DNA of 64,000 bases, taken from positions 1 through 64,000 of the forward strand of contig CAICTM010000262.1 in NCBI GenBank assembly GCA_903772945.1. Reading direction: 5' to 3'. The stretch comes from Seminavis robusta. Lineage: Eukaryota > Bacillariophyta > Bacillariophyceae > Naviculales > Naviculaceae. A program made the translations under genes and the position numbers. Under the pieces are notes generated by a model. The model was not told the origin of the DNA. It was given only the letters and a program-made list of their open reading frames with translations, and did not search any database. Positions 32,687 to 42,382 of the stretch are shown one piece after another (positions within the stretch are counted from its first letter, which is position 1; every line of letters starts with the position of its first letter).

Positions 32687-34069
32687 CTACCATCGTATGT
32701 CGACACATTCCCTCACGGCCCCATGCACCTGCACCGCAAGCTGCGAAACGAGCGATCTCAGATTGAAACTGTTCAGATACGGCAACGGCACACCCATCGC
32801 CCGAAGCGCAAGAACGCTGATGACACCGTATTTGACAATGTCAGCAATCTTTCTTCTCTGAATGCGCCTTGCTCGATAGACGCCGTACTTGCCCCGAGCC
32901 AGCTGCACAAAAGCCTCGGTGTGTTGCGACAGCAACAAGTCTCGAACCAAAAGGAGGTCCGAGTGCACCGGGTCCAATGATCGGACATCTCCCCATGTAT
33001 ATAAACCATCGCGCGACACAACAGCCAAGGCTTCTCCAGCTCGACGACCGCGACTGGAGACAAAGGGCACTTCCTGTGACTCTTTGCTGTTGTTGCTGTT
33101 GTTGTTATTGTTATTGTTCTTTTGGGCATCAAACAAATACGGCACAATGCCTTCTCTGGCGAAAGCTTTGGTGATTTCGGCGCGATATGCCGTGAGTTCC
33201 TCGTCCGTCAAGGTGTCTGCCTTGGCAATTATCGGTACGACGCAGACCTCGGATTGGATTCGTTTCAGAAAATAAGAGTCCATTTCCAAGAATCTCCCCG
33301 GTGACAAAAAGTAAAGGCAAACGTGAATCAAGTCGTCGCAGGCTTCGACGTGTTCATCTGGGAGCGTCGTGGAGGTTATTTCGGCCTTGTACTGTCTCGA
33401 TCGACACTTTTGCATGTACTTGGCAATCGGACGCACCGCATCTCGATGATTGACACGGTTACCAAAGCCTGGCGTATCGATTATTCTAAGTAACAGCCGC
33501 AAACATTCATTCATTCATTCATTCGTTCGTTCAATTTTGATGAATGATCAGAGAGAAGGATCAGAATGGTGTCGAAAAAGAGGCATTGAATGGATGATCA
33601 CAATGTCATCATCTTCTCACCTCACTCTTAAAATGGTATTGCTCATGGGATCGAAGCGAGAAAACTGACGCGAGGGATCGACCACCATGGTCTGTGAAGG
33701 TGGTTTTGGTCGATAGTTTGATTTCAATTTTGTCGACAGGGCAGGCTGCCGATCTAGGAACCGTTTGGCCAGAGTGCCTTTACGCGAGGCCTCTCCGTTG
33801 TTATTTTGCGATTGAGATTCTTCGTCATGTTGCCACAATTCGAGGAGTGTGGAGCAAGTTGTCGTTTTGCCGAGACCCGAGAGACCCGCTATCATAACAT
33901 TCAACGATATGACTCGTGGTCGCAGTTCCAAGGAAGGCATGGCAATATTGGCAACCTGCTGTGGCGACTTCTCTTTGGATGCATGCACCAAGCCCGGTTG
34001 CCCTTCAAGCGAAAGAAGAACCAACCAGAACCTAGCCAGGCAATAGAAAGAACGTCGCGACTGCATCAT
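32687..34069 (-). CDS. Septin GTPase
   Basis: Two exons inferred: 34069-33621 and 33485-32687, 415 aa. The donor after GTGAG and acceptor TTAG restore NTILRVRIIDTPGFGN, the G3 region. G1 is AGLSGLGKTT (canonical G-x-x-x-x-G-K-S/T), G3 is DTPG, G4 is AKAD; these are the septin G-domain motifs, followed by the septin block YLFDAQK and a C-terminal region. Septins polymerise into filaments at membranes and division sites. Odd points: a hydrophobic N-terminal segment (residues about 6-30 from the ATG at 34069), which could be a signal anchor unless translation starts at the later ATG at 33940, and an Asn-rich insert (about 270-285) where other septins continue the fold. The C-terminus carries a mildly hydrophobic helix (about 365-400). 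A coiled-coil tail is missing. Confidence 0.88.
33503..33532. repeat. ATTC/GTTC simple repeat in the septin intron
   Basis: Tetranucleotide run CATT/CGTT within the single intron of the septin gene, close to the acceptor. Confidence 0.8.
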
Positions 34070-34951
34070 TGCGAGAGAAAGAACAAACAATGCCTTCTTA
34101 AAAAACTACTGTAGTCTAGGTACAGCGTAGGTAATAATCAGGTGTCGATGGCCGATCACCCTTCTCGGAAAATCTTCTTGAAGCTACTAACTAATAGCTA
34201 CGTGTAGTGGTACCGTACCTGGTAGTGAGATGAAACGTACTTGCGTACGGCGTACCGGTACCTACCGCTACCGGTGGGTTTTCCGCTCACATTTTCAATT
34301 TTTCCACATAATCTGTCCGCCCGTTTCCTCGGATTTCACTAAGAGAACCATAGGCTCCAGAAATAACCTACTCGATTTTACTAGTTAAATTTTGATGAGC
34401 GTTATGGGAAAAGGTTCTGCGGGCGGAAAGCTTCTTTTTCATAGATTATAGTGGACTACTTAACAACTACAGTGTCAATCTTGGAAAGCCGTTAATAATC
34501 TCTTGTGCAGGATCTATGTACTATAGCCAATACTGTACTGAAGCCCTTTCAAATTATTTCCGTTGCTGGTTCTTGAGCAATTCAACCTGTCGTGGTTTCA
34601 GTGGTAAAGCGTTCAACAACAACAAACCAACCGCTGCGGCGGCTACCAAAAGAGGACGACCATGGCGCTCCTGTTGCTTCCTCCTGTATCCTCGGAAACG
34701 GATTGGACAGATTACATACAAATGACGTCCGTGCCTCTTGTCGGCCTCGATCTCAGCTGCGATCTCGTCTGCGGTCTCGGCGCTTTTCCAGGCCTTCGGC
34801 CTTCCTTTCGCGCCTTGACCTTGCCTCGCTCTTGCCCTCGATCTCGACCTTGTCGATCCACGGTCAACCGTGCATTCCTTGGCTTCGCCGCGGAAAGCAC
34901 GACTGACCTCGATCTTCAAGGGCCACGAACGTTTTTATACAAGATGCTGAC
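34070..34951. other. Intergenic, no gene supported
   Basis: Contains several TACCGGTA boxes (34230-34275). A 121-codon minus-strand frame (34554-34919) with an Arg-rich first half and a hydrophobic segment lacks an ATG and a recognisable family, so it is not called. Confidence 0.5.
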
Positions 34952-35304
34952 CTGGAAGGTCCCGCAAATAATGAAATAGTTTAATTATAATGAATTCTTG
35001 ATTAATGTGTTTAATGGTGATGAATGGTGATGAATTCATCACCAGTTTGTTGAATGGTGATGAATGGTGATGAAAATGATTAATTCGTGATGACTGGTGA
35101 TGAATCGTGATGAAAAATACTACTGTTTTACTATAGAGATAATGAATGGTGATGAATGGTGATGAAAATGATGAAACCGTGATGAAATGTGATTAATGGT
35201 GATGAATTCATCACCAATGTGTTGAATGGTGATGAATGGTGATGAAAATATTTAATTAGTGATGAATTCAATTCCAGATTTTCATGTTTCGCAGGACCTT
35301 CCTG
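34952..35304. mobile_element. Foldback/MITE-like repeat, second family
   Basis: 353 bp with 25-bp imperfect inverted ends (34952-34976 and 35280-35304; 20 of 25 positions match: CTGGAAGGTCCCGC at the left). The interior is a degenerate array of TGGTGATGAA words, including two perfect 20-bp palindromes TGGTGATGAATTCATCACCA at 35025-35044 and 35197-35216. No coding capacity. The design is the same as the 3.7 and 51.4 kb family (inverted ends plus self-complementary short repeats) but the sequence is unrelated. Confidence 0.75.
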
Positions 35305-35637
35305 CATGATTGAATGTATCATACATGTACAATCGCACCCTCTTCATGGCATTCAACCCCGTTTTTGTCTCGTCAGCAGTACAGTACTTTGCGTGACACT
35401 ACCTGGGCCGTTAGGTGCGCTGCCCAACTGCCTTGTTGATCGCCACAATGTATGCTGTACCGGACGATGTTGCAGTGCGCACCTTCTGAGCGTTTCATGA
35501 ACCTCTCCTCTCATTTTTTCGTCGGCTCGCTGTTCTCAGAGAAGAATCGTGAGGTGTTTCTGCAGTTGCTCGTTGCGTCTATCTCGTCCATACGTACAGT
35601 AGACTCTACGTTTTGAAGTTTTTGCGTCGATATTACA
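35305..35637. other. Upstream region of secreted-protein gene
   Basis: 333 bp between the foldback element and the next ATG. No element recognised. Confidence 0.45.
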
Positions 35638-37017
35638 ATGGCTCAAACACGATCAGTATCTATCTCTGTTTTTCTATTGGTGATTGCTTCCGTGTGTACT
35701 GTACCAGTACTTGTACTTGTACACACGAAGACTTCCTCCTTGCGTGGAAATGGAGACCGCGGCATCGTCGACGCTGAAGATACTAAGCGCCCATCAAGTG
35801 AAGGAAGCGGGACACAGCGCAAGCTGCTGTCCATGGAATTGGACTACGAATTCGTGCAGAGAGCAAACCTTGCACACTATCTGAGTAAGCTCATGAAGAG
35901 AAACACGCTACTGGACGAAATTGATTATTGGAATGACTATTATCAGAGCTTTATGGCTTGGGACTTCTTGGGGCATGACCGCGCAATGGTGGTCAAGAAA
36001 GACGATGTATGCTACACTCACTTCAAGGCGCAAAGTCGTAATTCCTTGATTGACATTTGGCAAACCCTGAATCCCCTTGTCCAGCGCAACGCTTACGGAA
36101 CTGGTTGCGATGTTCGAAAGAGCTACTACAATGCCTACGAAGCTCCGTACCAAGATGAGATGAAAGCCGAAACAGATCGATGCGTGAAGTCATGCGAGAA
36201 TGGTGACTGCCCCCTGATCTTGTGCGGAACATCCACAGGTGGCGCAAGTGCCATGGTTGCAGCCCTGGATCCATTCATGCAGAAGTACGATCCACTCGTC
36301 ATTGTCACAGGACCCCTACGAGCATTGATCAGCGATGAATGTGACGCTTTGGACACGGACAGGATCTATCGGATTACCACGGCCAATGCTGGTTACTACG
36401 ACGCCGCATCCGATGGCTCTCCGAAAATGGGGCGTCATTTTGGACACCACATTATGCTCGACGAAATGAGTAACCCGTTCTACATTGGTCCTGATGACAG
36501 TACCCTCCGACAACCCGACAACTACAACATCCACATTGTGGAAGCCTACATCAATCGCTTGCAAGCATTGGCGGACCGCCCTGCTTCGGATTATCCCATG
36601 ACACTCGAACAATTCCCCGATGGACACTGGTGTACTCTTAGTGACGAATGCAATTCTGGGCACTGCCAACTCGACGATCCACTACTAGAAGGAGTGTGCT
36701 CCGAACTAGGAGGGGGTGCCGCTGATGTGTCACGCGATGATGTGTTGCTCGCTGTGGGCTCTATTTGCTCGAACGCGGATGAGTGTGCGACAGGCATGTG
36801 CGTGTTAGGCAGATGCGCCATGGAGGACGGCTTGTTGGCCGTGGGGTCTTACTGCGAAGAGCACGAAAATTGCGCCACTGACAAATGCGTGGACAACTTT
36901 TGCATGGACAAGACAGGCGAAGGATCGTGGTGCCGAAACGATTGGGAGTGTGCCTCCAATCTTTGTGCGGGTCGATTGTCCTGGATTATGATGAGACGAT
37001 GTGCGGCGGATCCTTAG
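35638..37017 (+). CDS. Secreted lipase-like protein with Cys-rich C-terminal repeats
   Basis: Single exon, 459 aa, ATG at 35638. Residues about 8-28 form a signal peptide or anchor (SISVFLLVIASVCTVPVLVLV). The central region has GTSTGGASAMVAAL (about residue 198), a G-x-S-x-G nucleophile elbow of the alpha/beta-hydrolase type, with class 3 lipase-like spacing and nearby Asp/His residues; the catalytic triad was not confirmed. The last 120 residues hold three Cys-rich units of the form C-x5-C-x4-C-x6-C (WCTLSDECNSGHC, ICSNADECATGMC and YCEEHENCATDKC), then WCRNDWECASNLC, like Dickkopf/EGF-type spacing, probably disulfide bonded. Together this suggests a secreted or cell-wall-associated hydrolase. 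Substrate unknown. Confidence 0.75.
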   Translation: MAQTRSVSISVFLLVIASVCTVPVLVLVHTKTSSLRGNGDRGIVDAEDTKRPSSEGSGTQRKLLSMELDYEFVQRANLAHYLSKLMKRNTLLDEIDYWNDYYQSFMAWDFLGHDRAMVVKKDDVCYTHFKAQSRNSLIDIWQTLNPLVQRNAYGTGCDVRKSYYNAYEAPYQDEMKAETDRCVKSCENGDCPLILCGTSTGGASAMVAALDPFMQKYDPLVIVTGPLRALISDECDALDTDRIYRITTANAGYYDAASDGSPKMGRHFGHHIMLDEMSNPFYIGPDDSTLRQPDNYNIHIVEAYINRLQALADRPASDYPMTLEQFPDGHWCTLSDECNSGHCQLDDPLLEGVCSELGGGAADVSRDDVLLAVGSICSNADECATGMCVLGRCAMEDGLLAVGSYCEEHENCATDKCVDNFCMDKTGEGSWCRNDWECASNLCAGRLSWIMMRRCAADP

Positions 37018-37629
37018 CTAGCCGGCTATACCAGGTACTTATTGGCTGGAAGCGAGGGTGCCTTTACGCATACATTTACTACGCTCAATCTGAGTGAATG
37101 CATAACGATACATCGCAGTACAGCTTCAAGGGACCCCTGACGCCTTCAATAATACACTTCATAATAGACTAACCTTATTGCAATAGTAGTATGTAGTATT
37201 AGCGATCGATTGATCGACTATCGACTGATGAGGCTGTCCCTCCACGCCATGTGTCGCTGTTGTTGTTGCTCTTGCCGCTGTGAAAGGGGTGCTGTGACGT
37301 GTCTGTGGCTGCCCCAACCATTCTATAGAATGAAAATGGCTGAATAGAATGGTATGGCATTCTATAGAATGACCTATTCCACAGACTTCTCGCACCAGAT
37401 CCAATTTTTAACTTCCATGGTGGAGATCCACTGCCGCCGTTCTCGATCCTATTCGTCCAGAACGGAAGGGTCACGTCTTACGGTACGACCGTGGAAGCAA
37501 TGCTTGCAAGAAGGGCTGAAACCGTAAACGGGTACCTGGTGCCGTTACTCGAGCAAATCGTTCGGCTTTATAATTCTCAAATTGAATGTTCAAGCAAGTT
37601 CAGAAGACCCATTTCAAGTGTGATCAACA
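37018..37629. other. Intergenic with paired palindromes
   Basis: No gene. The perfect 14-bp palindrome CATTCTATAGAATG occurs twice, at 37319-37332 and 37358-37371. Confidence 0.55.
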
Positions 37630-38248
37630 ATGGAAGACAATGATGTTTCAGACAGCTTTAGTGTGGCAACAGCTAGAGTTGACAATCGTGACATTAATAG
37701 GGTGTGTACGGCGGCCGACGCTTTTCTCACCCACACCCTGAAAAACTCATTTGCATTTTTCTTCTTGATGGTCAACTGACAGAATGATCGACCTGCGTCA
37801 GACGGTCGGGGCGAAGATGCTCGTCAAAGTACGTACAAGCGACTTCCAACTAGCTACTAGGATCGATTGTGTCCAATCCATTCTCCTTGCCGTCATAACT
37901 TCTGCTCACGCCATTTCTTGCCCGTTTGCCTGTTTAGCTCTGAAACGCTTGCTTGAGCCACTGTTCAACCGACTTCGCCCCGTAGAGCGCCAGTTGATTG
38001 GGGCTCTTCTTTCCTTTGTCGTTGCCCATCCAGAGGATGAAACAAGTCGGAACAGTTTGTTCCATACGTTCTCGACGAGCGACGAGGATGCTCGCATCCT
38101 AGACGACGTTCTCGCTTACTTGGAGCGCAATGGAACGCTTGAGCTAGTCGCAATCAACCTCGAGATTGCTTTTGCAGCGACAAATTTACCTAATTCGCGA
38201 TTCTGTTCGGACCTTCATCCAACGAACGGCGTCGCAGGAGAACACTGA
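37630..38248 (+). CDS. Putative small three-exon gene, function unknown
   Basis: Inferred exons 37630-37701, 37783-37828 and 37938-38248, 142 aa. Splice signals are good (AGG/GTGTGT, CAG/AAT, AAA/GTACGT, TTTAG/CT) and give one continuous frame, with an acidic N-terminus followed by a helical block TLKRLLEPLFNRLRPVERQLIGALLSFVVAHPEDE. No family recognised. A continuous unspliced frame exists over 37784-38248, so the exon model could be wrong. A further open region (38258-38552, Asn/Asp/Gln-rich) may belong to it or be noncoding. Confidence 0.45.
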
Positions 38249-39866
38249 CATGTCTTCTTGACAAATCCTGTTATGGCACGAGCCCACGGGCGTCCCGAAC
38301 TCAACCAAATCAACGAGAACAACGAGAATGGCGACAACGACAACGGCACCGACGATGCCCATGTCTCATTGGTTGGCCTTCGCGGCACAGAAATCGAGCA
38401 GCAGTCTACAGAACAACAAGGTTCATTTAACAGTACGCAGAGTTCCGTCGGTCTCGCTCTCTCGGAGGAACGCAGCAACGGCCAGGAAGGTTGACTTCAA
38501 TCCTGACTCTCAAGATGCATTGAAACGACGATTGATCATTCCATTCTCATGAACACTTCACGGCTTCAAACTATAATGATGGGGCGCATTCAGAATACAC
38601 GAACGGGAGTTGGGAGTCCGTACCGTACGACTGTACAATAGGAAGAGTACAAGCTATCAGCTAAAAACATCCAATATGAATTCGTATTTCGTTTACTACC
38701 GCCCACAATAGTTATTCAAAGCTGTGGCTAGGCTTCCAGGGTGTAATTGATTTTCCCCTCGTTCGTTCAATGCACGTTGTACATGTACTGGTACATGTAG
38801 TGCTACTCACAAAGAAGCTTGGCAATGGGCATCCGTTTCGGGGGCTCCCACTAATATCGATAATGATCCTCTGAAGGAAAATGCTCTCGTGTTCTCGTCA
38901 AACTGCAATCCCTTGCCAAGTCCAATCTTCTTGGACCCACAGTAGCCAGAATAACATTGTGTTGCTCATGTTGCGAGATCCGCAGCTACATGCCCAGATG
39001 CCGTCAGATGCCTTGGGCTCTTCCACAGGTGCATCCAAAGCGAAACTGGCTTCGCTACATCAAAGTGTGTACCGGTATGGGCGTTCCATCCAACTCACTA
39101 CTGTCTATAGCTGATGAATATGAATATGATGATAATGGTATTGAATAGTGAAGCAGCAATCTACTCTGATACATTATACACGTACAGTGCAGTTTCTCCA
39201 CTGCGTCCCGTGCAGAGTAATATGCCCATGAAGATGGTTGTCGATGGGATGCCACATCTCATTGGTGCTGCTAGCTAGATTTGGCCATTTGGAAGTGCTA
39301 AGTTTTGCAATTGAAAAAGGATTGCCCACTTGACGAAGGCACTTTGCTGGAGAGCAGTAATGCACATGCATGCGCACGTGACGCCCGAGTTCAATACGTG
39401 GTATCCGAGAGGAATGCGCGATCTGAATGTGGTTTGACCACATAGCTTGGCAAGAGCCTTTGTTAGGTAGGAATATTCTAGTGAGGCAACAACGGTCTTG
39501 AACAGTCTCCTGATCCTATTGTGAAAGGTAATTAGTAGAATGATTCAATCAACATGGCTTGCTGTTTTGTACTAGCTAGTCTGGTACCTGATGAGCAGCG
39601 GCCTAAACAAATCCGTCTTCAAGCCAATGAAACGGTGCCTACTAGCCAACATTACCAAACTCTATTGTGATTACTAGTAGAGAAGAAACGAGTGTGAATT
39701 GTTGCAGAACTGCCCTGTGTCGTACCGTCACCGGTGGAACCCACGTCCACACACTTACTTGGCCAGTCCTCTACATTACATACAGCCAAAACAGAAAGCA
39801 AAACTACCTTTAAAAGATCTGTCCGTGTGTTTGATTGATTGCTTCTCTTGCTTGCTTGTTTTCTGT
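38249..39866. other. Intergenic with ankyrin relic
   Basis: No supported gene apart from ankyrin debris at 39220-39345. Holds TACCGGTA and CTAGCTAG boxes (39070, 39275 and 39571). Confidence 0.5.
39220..39345 (+). pseudogene. Ankyrin-repeat relic (39 kb)
   Basis: Reads YAHEDGCRWDATSHWC, then after a stop and frame change GHLEVL and FAIEKGLP. Same repeat pattern as the relics at 17 and 32 kb. Too broken to be a gene. Confidence 0.65.
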
Positions 39867-41210
39867 TTAATCATCCAACGCGGAGGCTCCCGAAATAATT
39901 TCAATGAGTTCGGTGGTAATACGGGCTTGACGAGCACGATTGTACCGAAGGGTCAAGGAGTCGATCATTTCACCGGCATTTTTGGAAGCGTTTTCCATGG
40001 CAGTCATTCGGGAGGACTGTTCGGCGGCGGCTCCATCCATAAAGGAGTGAAAGATCTGGGAGGCCAACATGAATTCGTACAGATCGGCCATGGCTTCGTC
40101 CTTGTCGGAATCGAAATCGTAGGTGGAGAGACTGACTTCAGATTCGCCTTCAAAGACAAAGGGTGGGACGATCTTGTATTTCTGTTTGTAGACGGCGGCG
40201 TTGACATACGAGTTGTAAATCAAGACGACAGCATCGTACTCCATGGCACCAGCAGCCATGAGTTCGGCCGCCAAGGCAGATGCCAATGAAAAGGTCCCGG
40301 GGGCTACAACTTCCGTGGCGGATCGGACAATCTGGTCAGGTACAAAACGACGCATTTGTCCACGTCCCTTGTCTCCAATGACGACAACGTCGGCTTCCTT
40401 TCCCGCTGCATGGAGTTTCTTGACGCACTCTCTGGTAGCACGTGAGATGAACGAGTTGATACCACCACAGAGACCCTTGTCGGAAGTAAAGGGGACGAGG
40501 AGTGACTTCTGGGGAAGGTCATCGTAGGGACATGTCGCATCTTCAACTTCGACGGGTTCCGGGCAGAGTGCAAAGGACCATTGGTTGAAGGGAATGGCCT
40601 TTGTCAATCGAGTTTCATCTCCCTTCAACTTGGCGGCGGAAACCATCTTCATCGAACTCGTAATCTTTTGGATGTTTTTTGTCGCATTGATTTGGTTGAA
40701 AACTACATGTAGATAATCATACAAAATAAGCCAGGTAGATTCATTTCATTTCATTCAAATGAAACATCAGGTTCAGGATAGCAAAGGCAGTGCAGGTTTT
40801 GACGTTGGATGAGTTAGCCACAGCACAAAAAATTTAATTGGGAACACCGACACAAGCCACTAGAAAGCTTCTTTCAAGAAGAAGACCTAAGAACTTACTT
40901 TGCTTTTCGGTGGCCATACCACGAACCTGCTGTGTAGCACTACAGACGTGATATGGAAAGCAAGCAACAGGATCAAGACAAGTTCGTGAGAAACATCCAT
41001 CTTCCTCCCTTTCCCACATCAACCGATGAAACGCAGCCTGTGACGATCGACGGACGGACGGACGGAATCTGCCAAAAGCCTCGGATGATGGTTGTGTGGG
41101 TGGATGAAAGCGTTCCACAAAGGGACCTGCCGAACAAACTTTTTCTGAACTACTCACGTTCCAAAGGCTCGGGGAGCCACCCGTCGGGCTGCCATTAATG
41201 TTGGTGCCAT
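39867..41210 (-). CDS. ATP5F1C: Mitochondrial F1-ATPase gamma subunit
   Basis: Three exons inferred: 41210-41158, 40939-40899 and 40702-39867, 309 aa. Exon 1 encodes MAPTLMAARRVAPRAFG, an Arg-rich, Ser/Ala-type mitochondrial pre-sequence. Exon 2 carries ATQQVRGMATEKQ. Exon 3 begins with the conserved gamma N-terminal helix INATKNIQKITSSMKMVSAAKL and continues with SDKGLCGGINS, VVIGDKGRGQM and the C-terminal helix RMTAMENASKNAGEMID with NRARQARITTELIEIISGA. Gamma is the central rotor shaft of the F1Fo ATP synthase, which turns inside the alpha/beta ring. Length is normal for the mitochondrial form (about 290-310). The plastid gamma has a regulatory Cys insert that is absent here. Confidence 0.96.
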
Positions 41211-41531
41211 GGTCACTTCCTTGTTATCTCAATGCTACACTAACTGCTGTCGGTGTGGAAGTGCTGTGGCGAAAGTGCCGATGCGTGTGTTGGGGATGCG
41301 GAGGGTTCACAAAAGCTCTGGATCTTGCATGCGTCATCAGTGACTGAATCCGTGATTCACAGGCAGAGCTCCCCATCGCCACGTTTGTTGTGTGAGAATT
41401 CAATTCCATTCTGCGCTGTCTAGAGTACATGTACCTGGTAGGTAGCTGTCTCTGACATGGAGCTGACTGTTGTCGCCATTTTCTTTTTTTGCCACTGAGA
41501 ACATTATTGACTGATTAGAGAAGAAGGCAAC
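41211..41531. promoter_or_regulatory. Divergent intergenic region
   Basis: 321 bp between the ATP synthase gamma and [2Fe-2S] protein start codons. No specific site identified. Confidence 0.5.
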
Positions 41532-42330
41532 ATGATCAAACACAGCGCTTCAATTATCTCCTTGATATACCTTATCCTCTTTCTTGGCGAGGTGAATTCA
41601 TTCCAAACTGCCACCACTAGCACGGGACACCTCCCCACGACGACAACATTGTTCCTCTCGGAAACAACAAATAATGCAGTCGAGGAACAAACGGACCTTC
41701 GTTCTGCCACGGCGGCCAAGTTCAAAGTATTGACTTGCACTTCCACAGCGTGTTCCAAGAGAAGAAAAACGTTTGGAATGGATGACTTGGCAACCTTTGG
41801 CGCTTTCTACAGTAGAGCCAAAAAGTCGTTTCCCGAAACCATGCAAGTCGAAGAGGCTCCCTGTTTGGGATCCTGCAAATTTGGACCCTGTGTGGGAGTC
41901 GAACATGAAGACTATTACGGTACTGTAGCTCTGGAAGGAATGACGCAGGACGAATTTGGAGCTTCTTGGTGAGTGTCTGAAAATTAATGGGTAGCATTGG
42001 AACATGTTACTTCACAATTTTCTCCACCCTACTACAGTTCCATCCACTTTCTAACAAAATGTTTTCTTTTTCTTTTTCATTACTAGCTTCCACAAGTAAG
42101 TTGCTAACAACGGGACAAAGAACACCACAAAGGACACCTTGCAGCGTGGTGCCATCTTTATCTCACAAATATTGTCTGACTTTTTGCTTTGTTGAATGAT
42201 CCAATGCACTCGACACATGAACACCCCATACGTTAGTATCATAACAGAGGAGGACGCAGATCGAGTCTGGGCGTGTGTGGAGAATGCTGTAGAAGTCATG
42301 ATGGAAGCAGAAGATGATGATGAAGAGTAG
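41532..42330 (+). CDS. Thioredoxin-like [2Fe-2S] ferredoxin-domain protein
   Basis: Exons 41532-41968, 42087-42095 (9 nt) and 42237-42330, 179 aa. The N-terminal hydrophobic segment (residues about 7-24, ending NSFQ) is a likely signal or plastid pre-sequence. The fold follows: KFKVLTCTSTACSKRRKTF with two Cys, and APCLGSCKFGPCVGVE with three more, matching the thioredoxin-like [2Fe-2S] ferredoxin family (C-x4-C, then C-x3-C). The C-terminal exon reads IITEEDADRVWACVENAVEVM, which continues the family end. Electron transfer or assembly role by family; the partner is unknown. The model with a 9-nt microexon is the only one found that keeps CFHN in frame; without it the frame runs into a stop after exon 1. 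Confidence 0.82.
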
Positions 42331-42382
42331 ATTGTGGAGTTCTCCAACAGACACTCAACCAAACAAGACAAGCAATTTCTTT

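Noticed and set aside
34554-34919. 121-codon minus-strand frame with Arg-rich part and hydrophobic segment
   Set aside because: No ATG, no family match and compositional bias; could be part of an unseen gene but not supportable.
34982-35270. TGGTGATGAA array as a CRISPR or satellite
   Set aside because: Not equal-length repeats with unique spacers, and it is confined between inverted ends.
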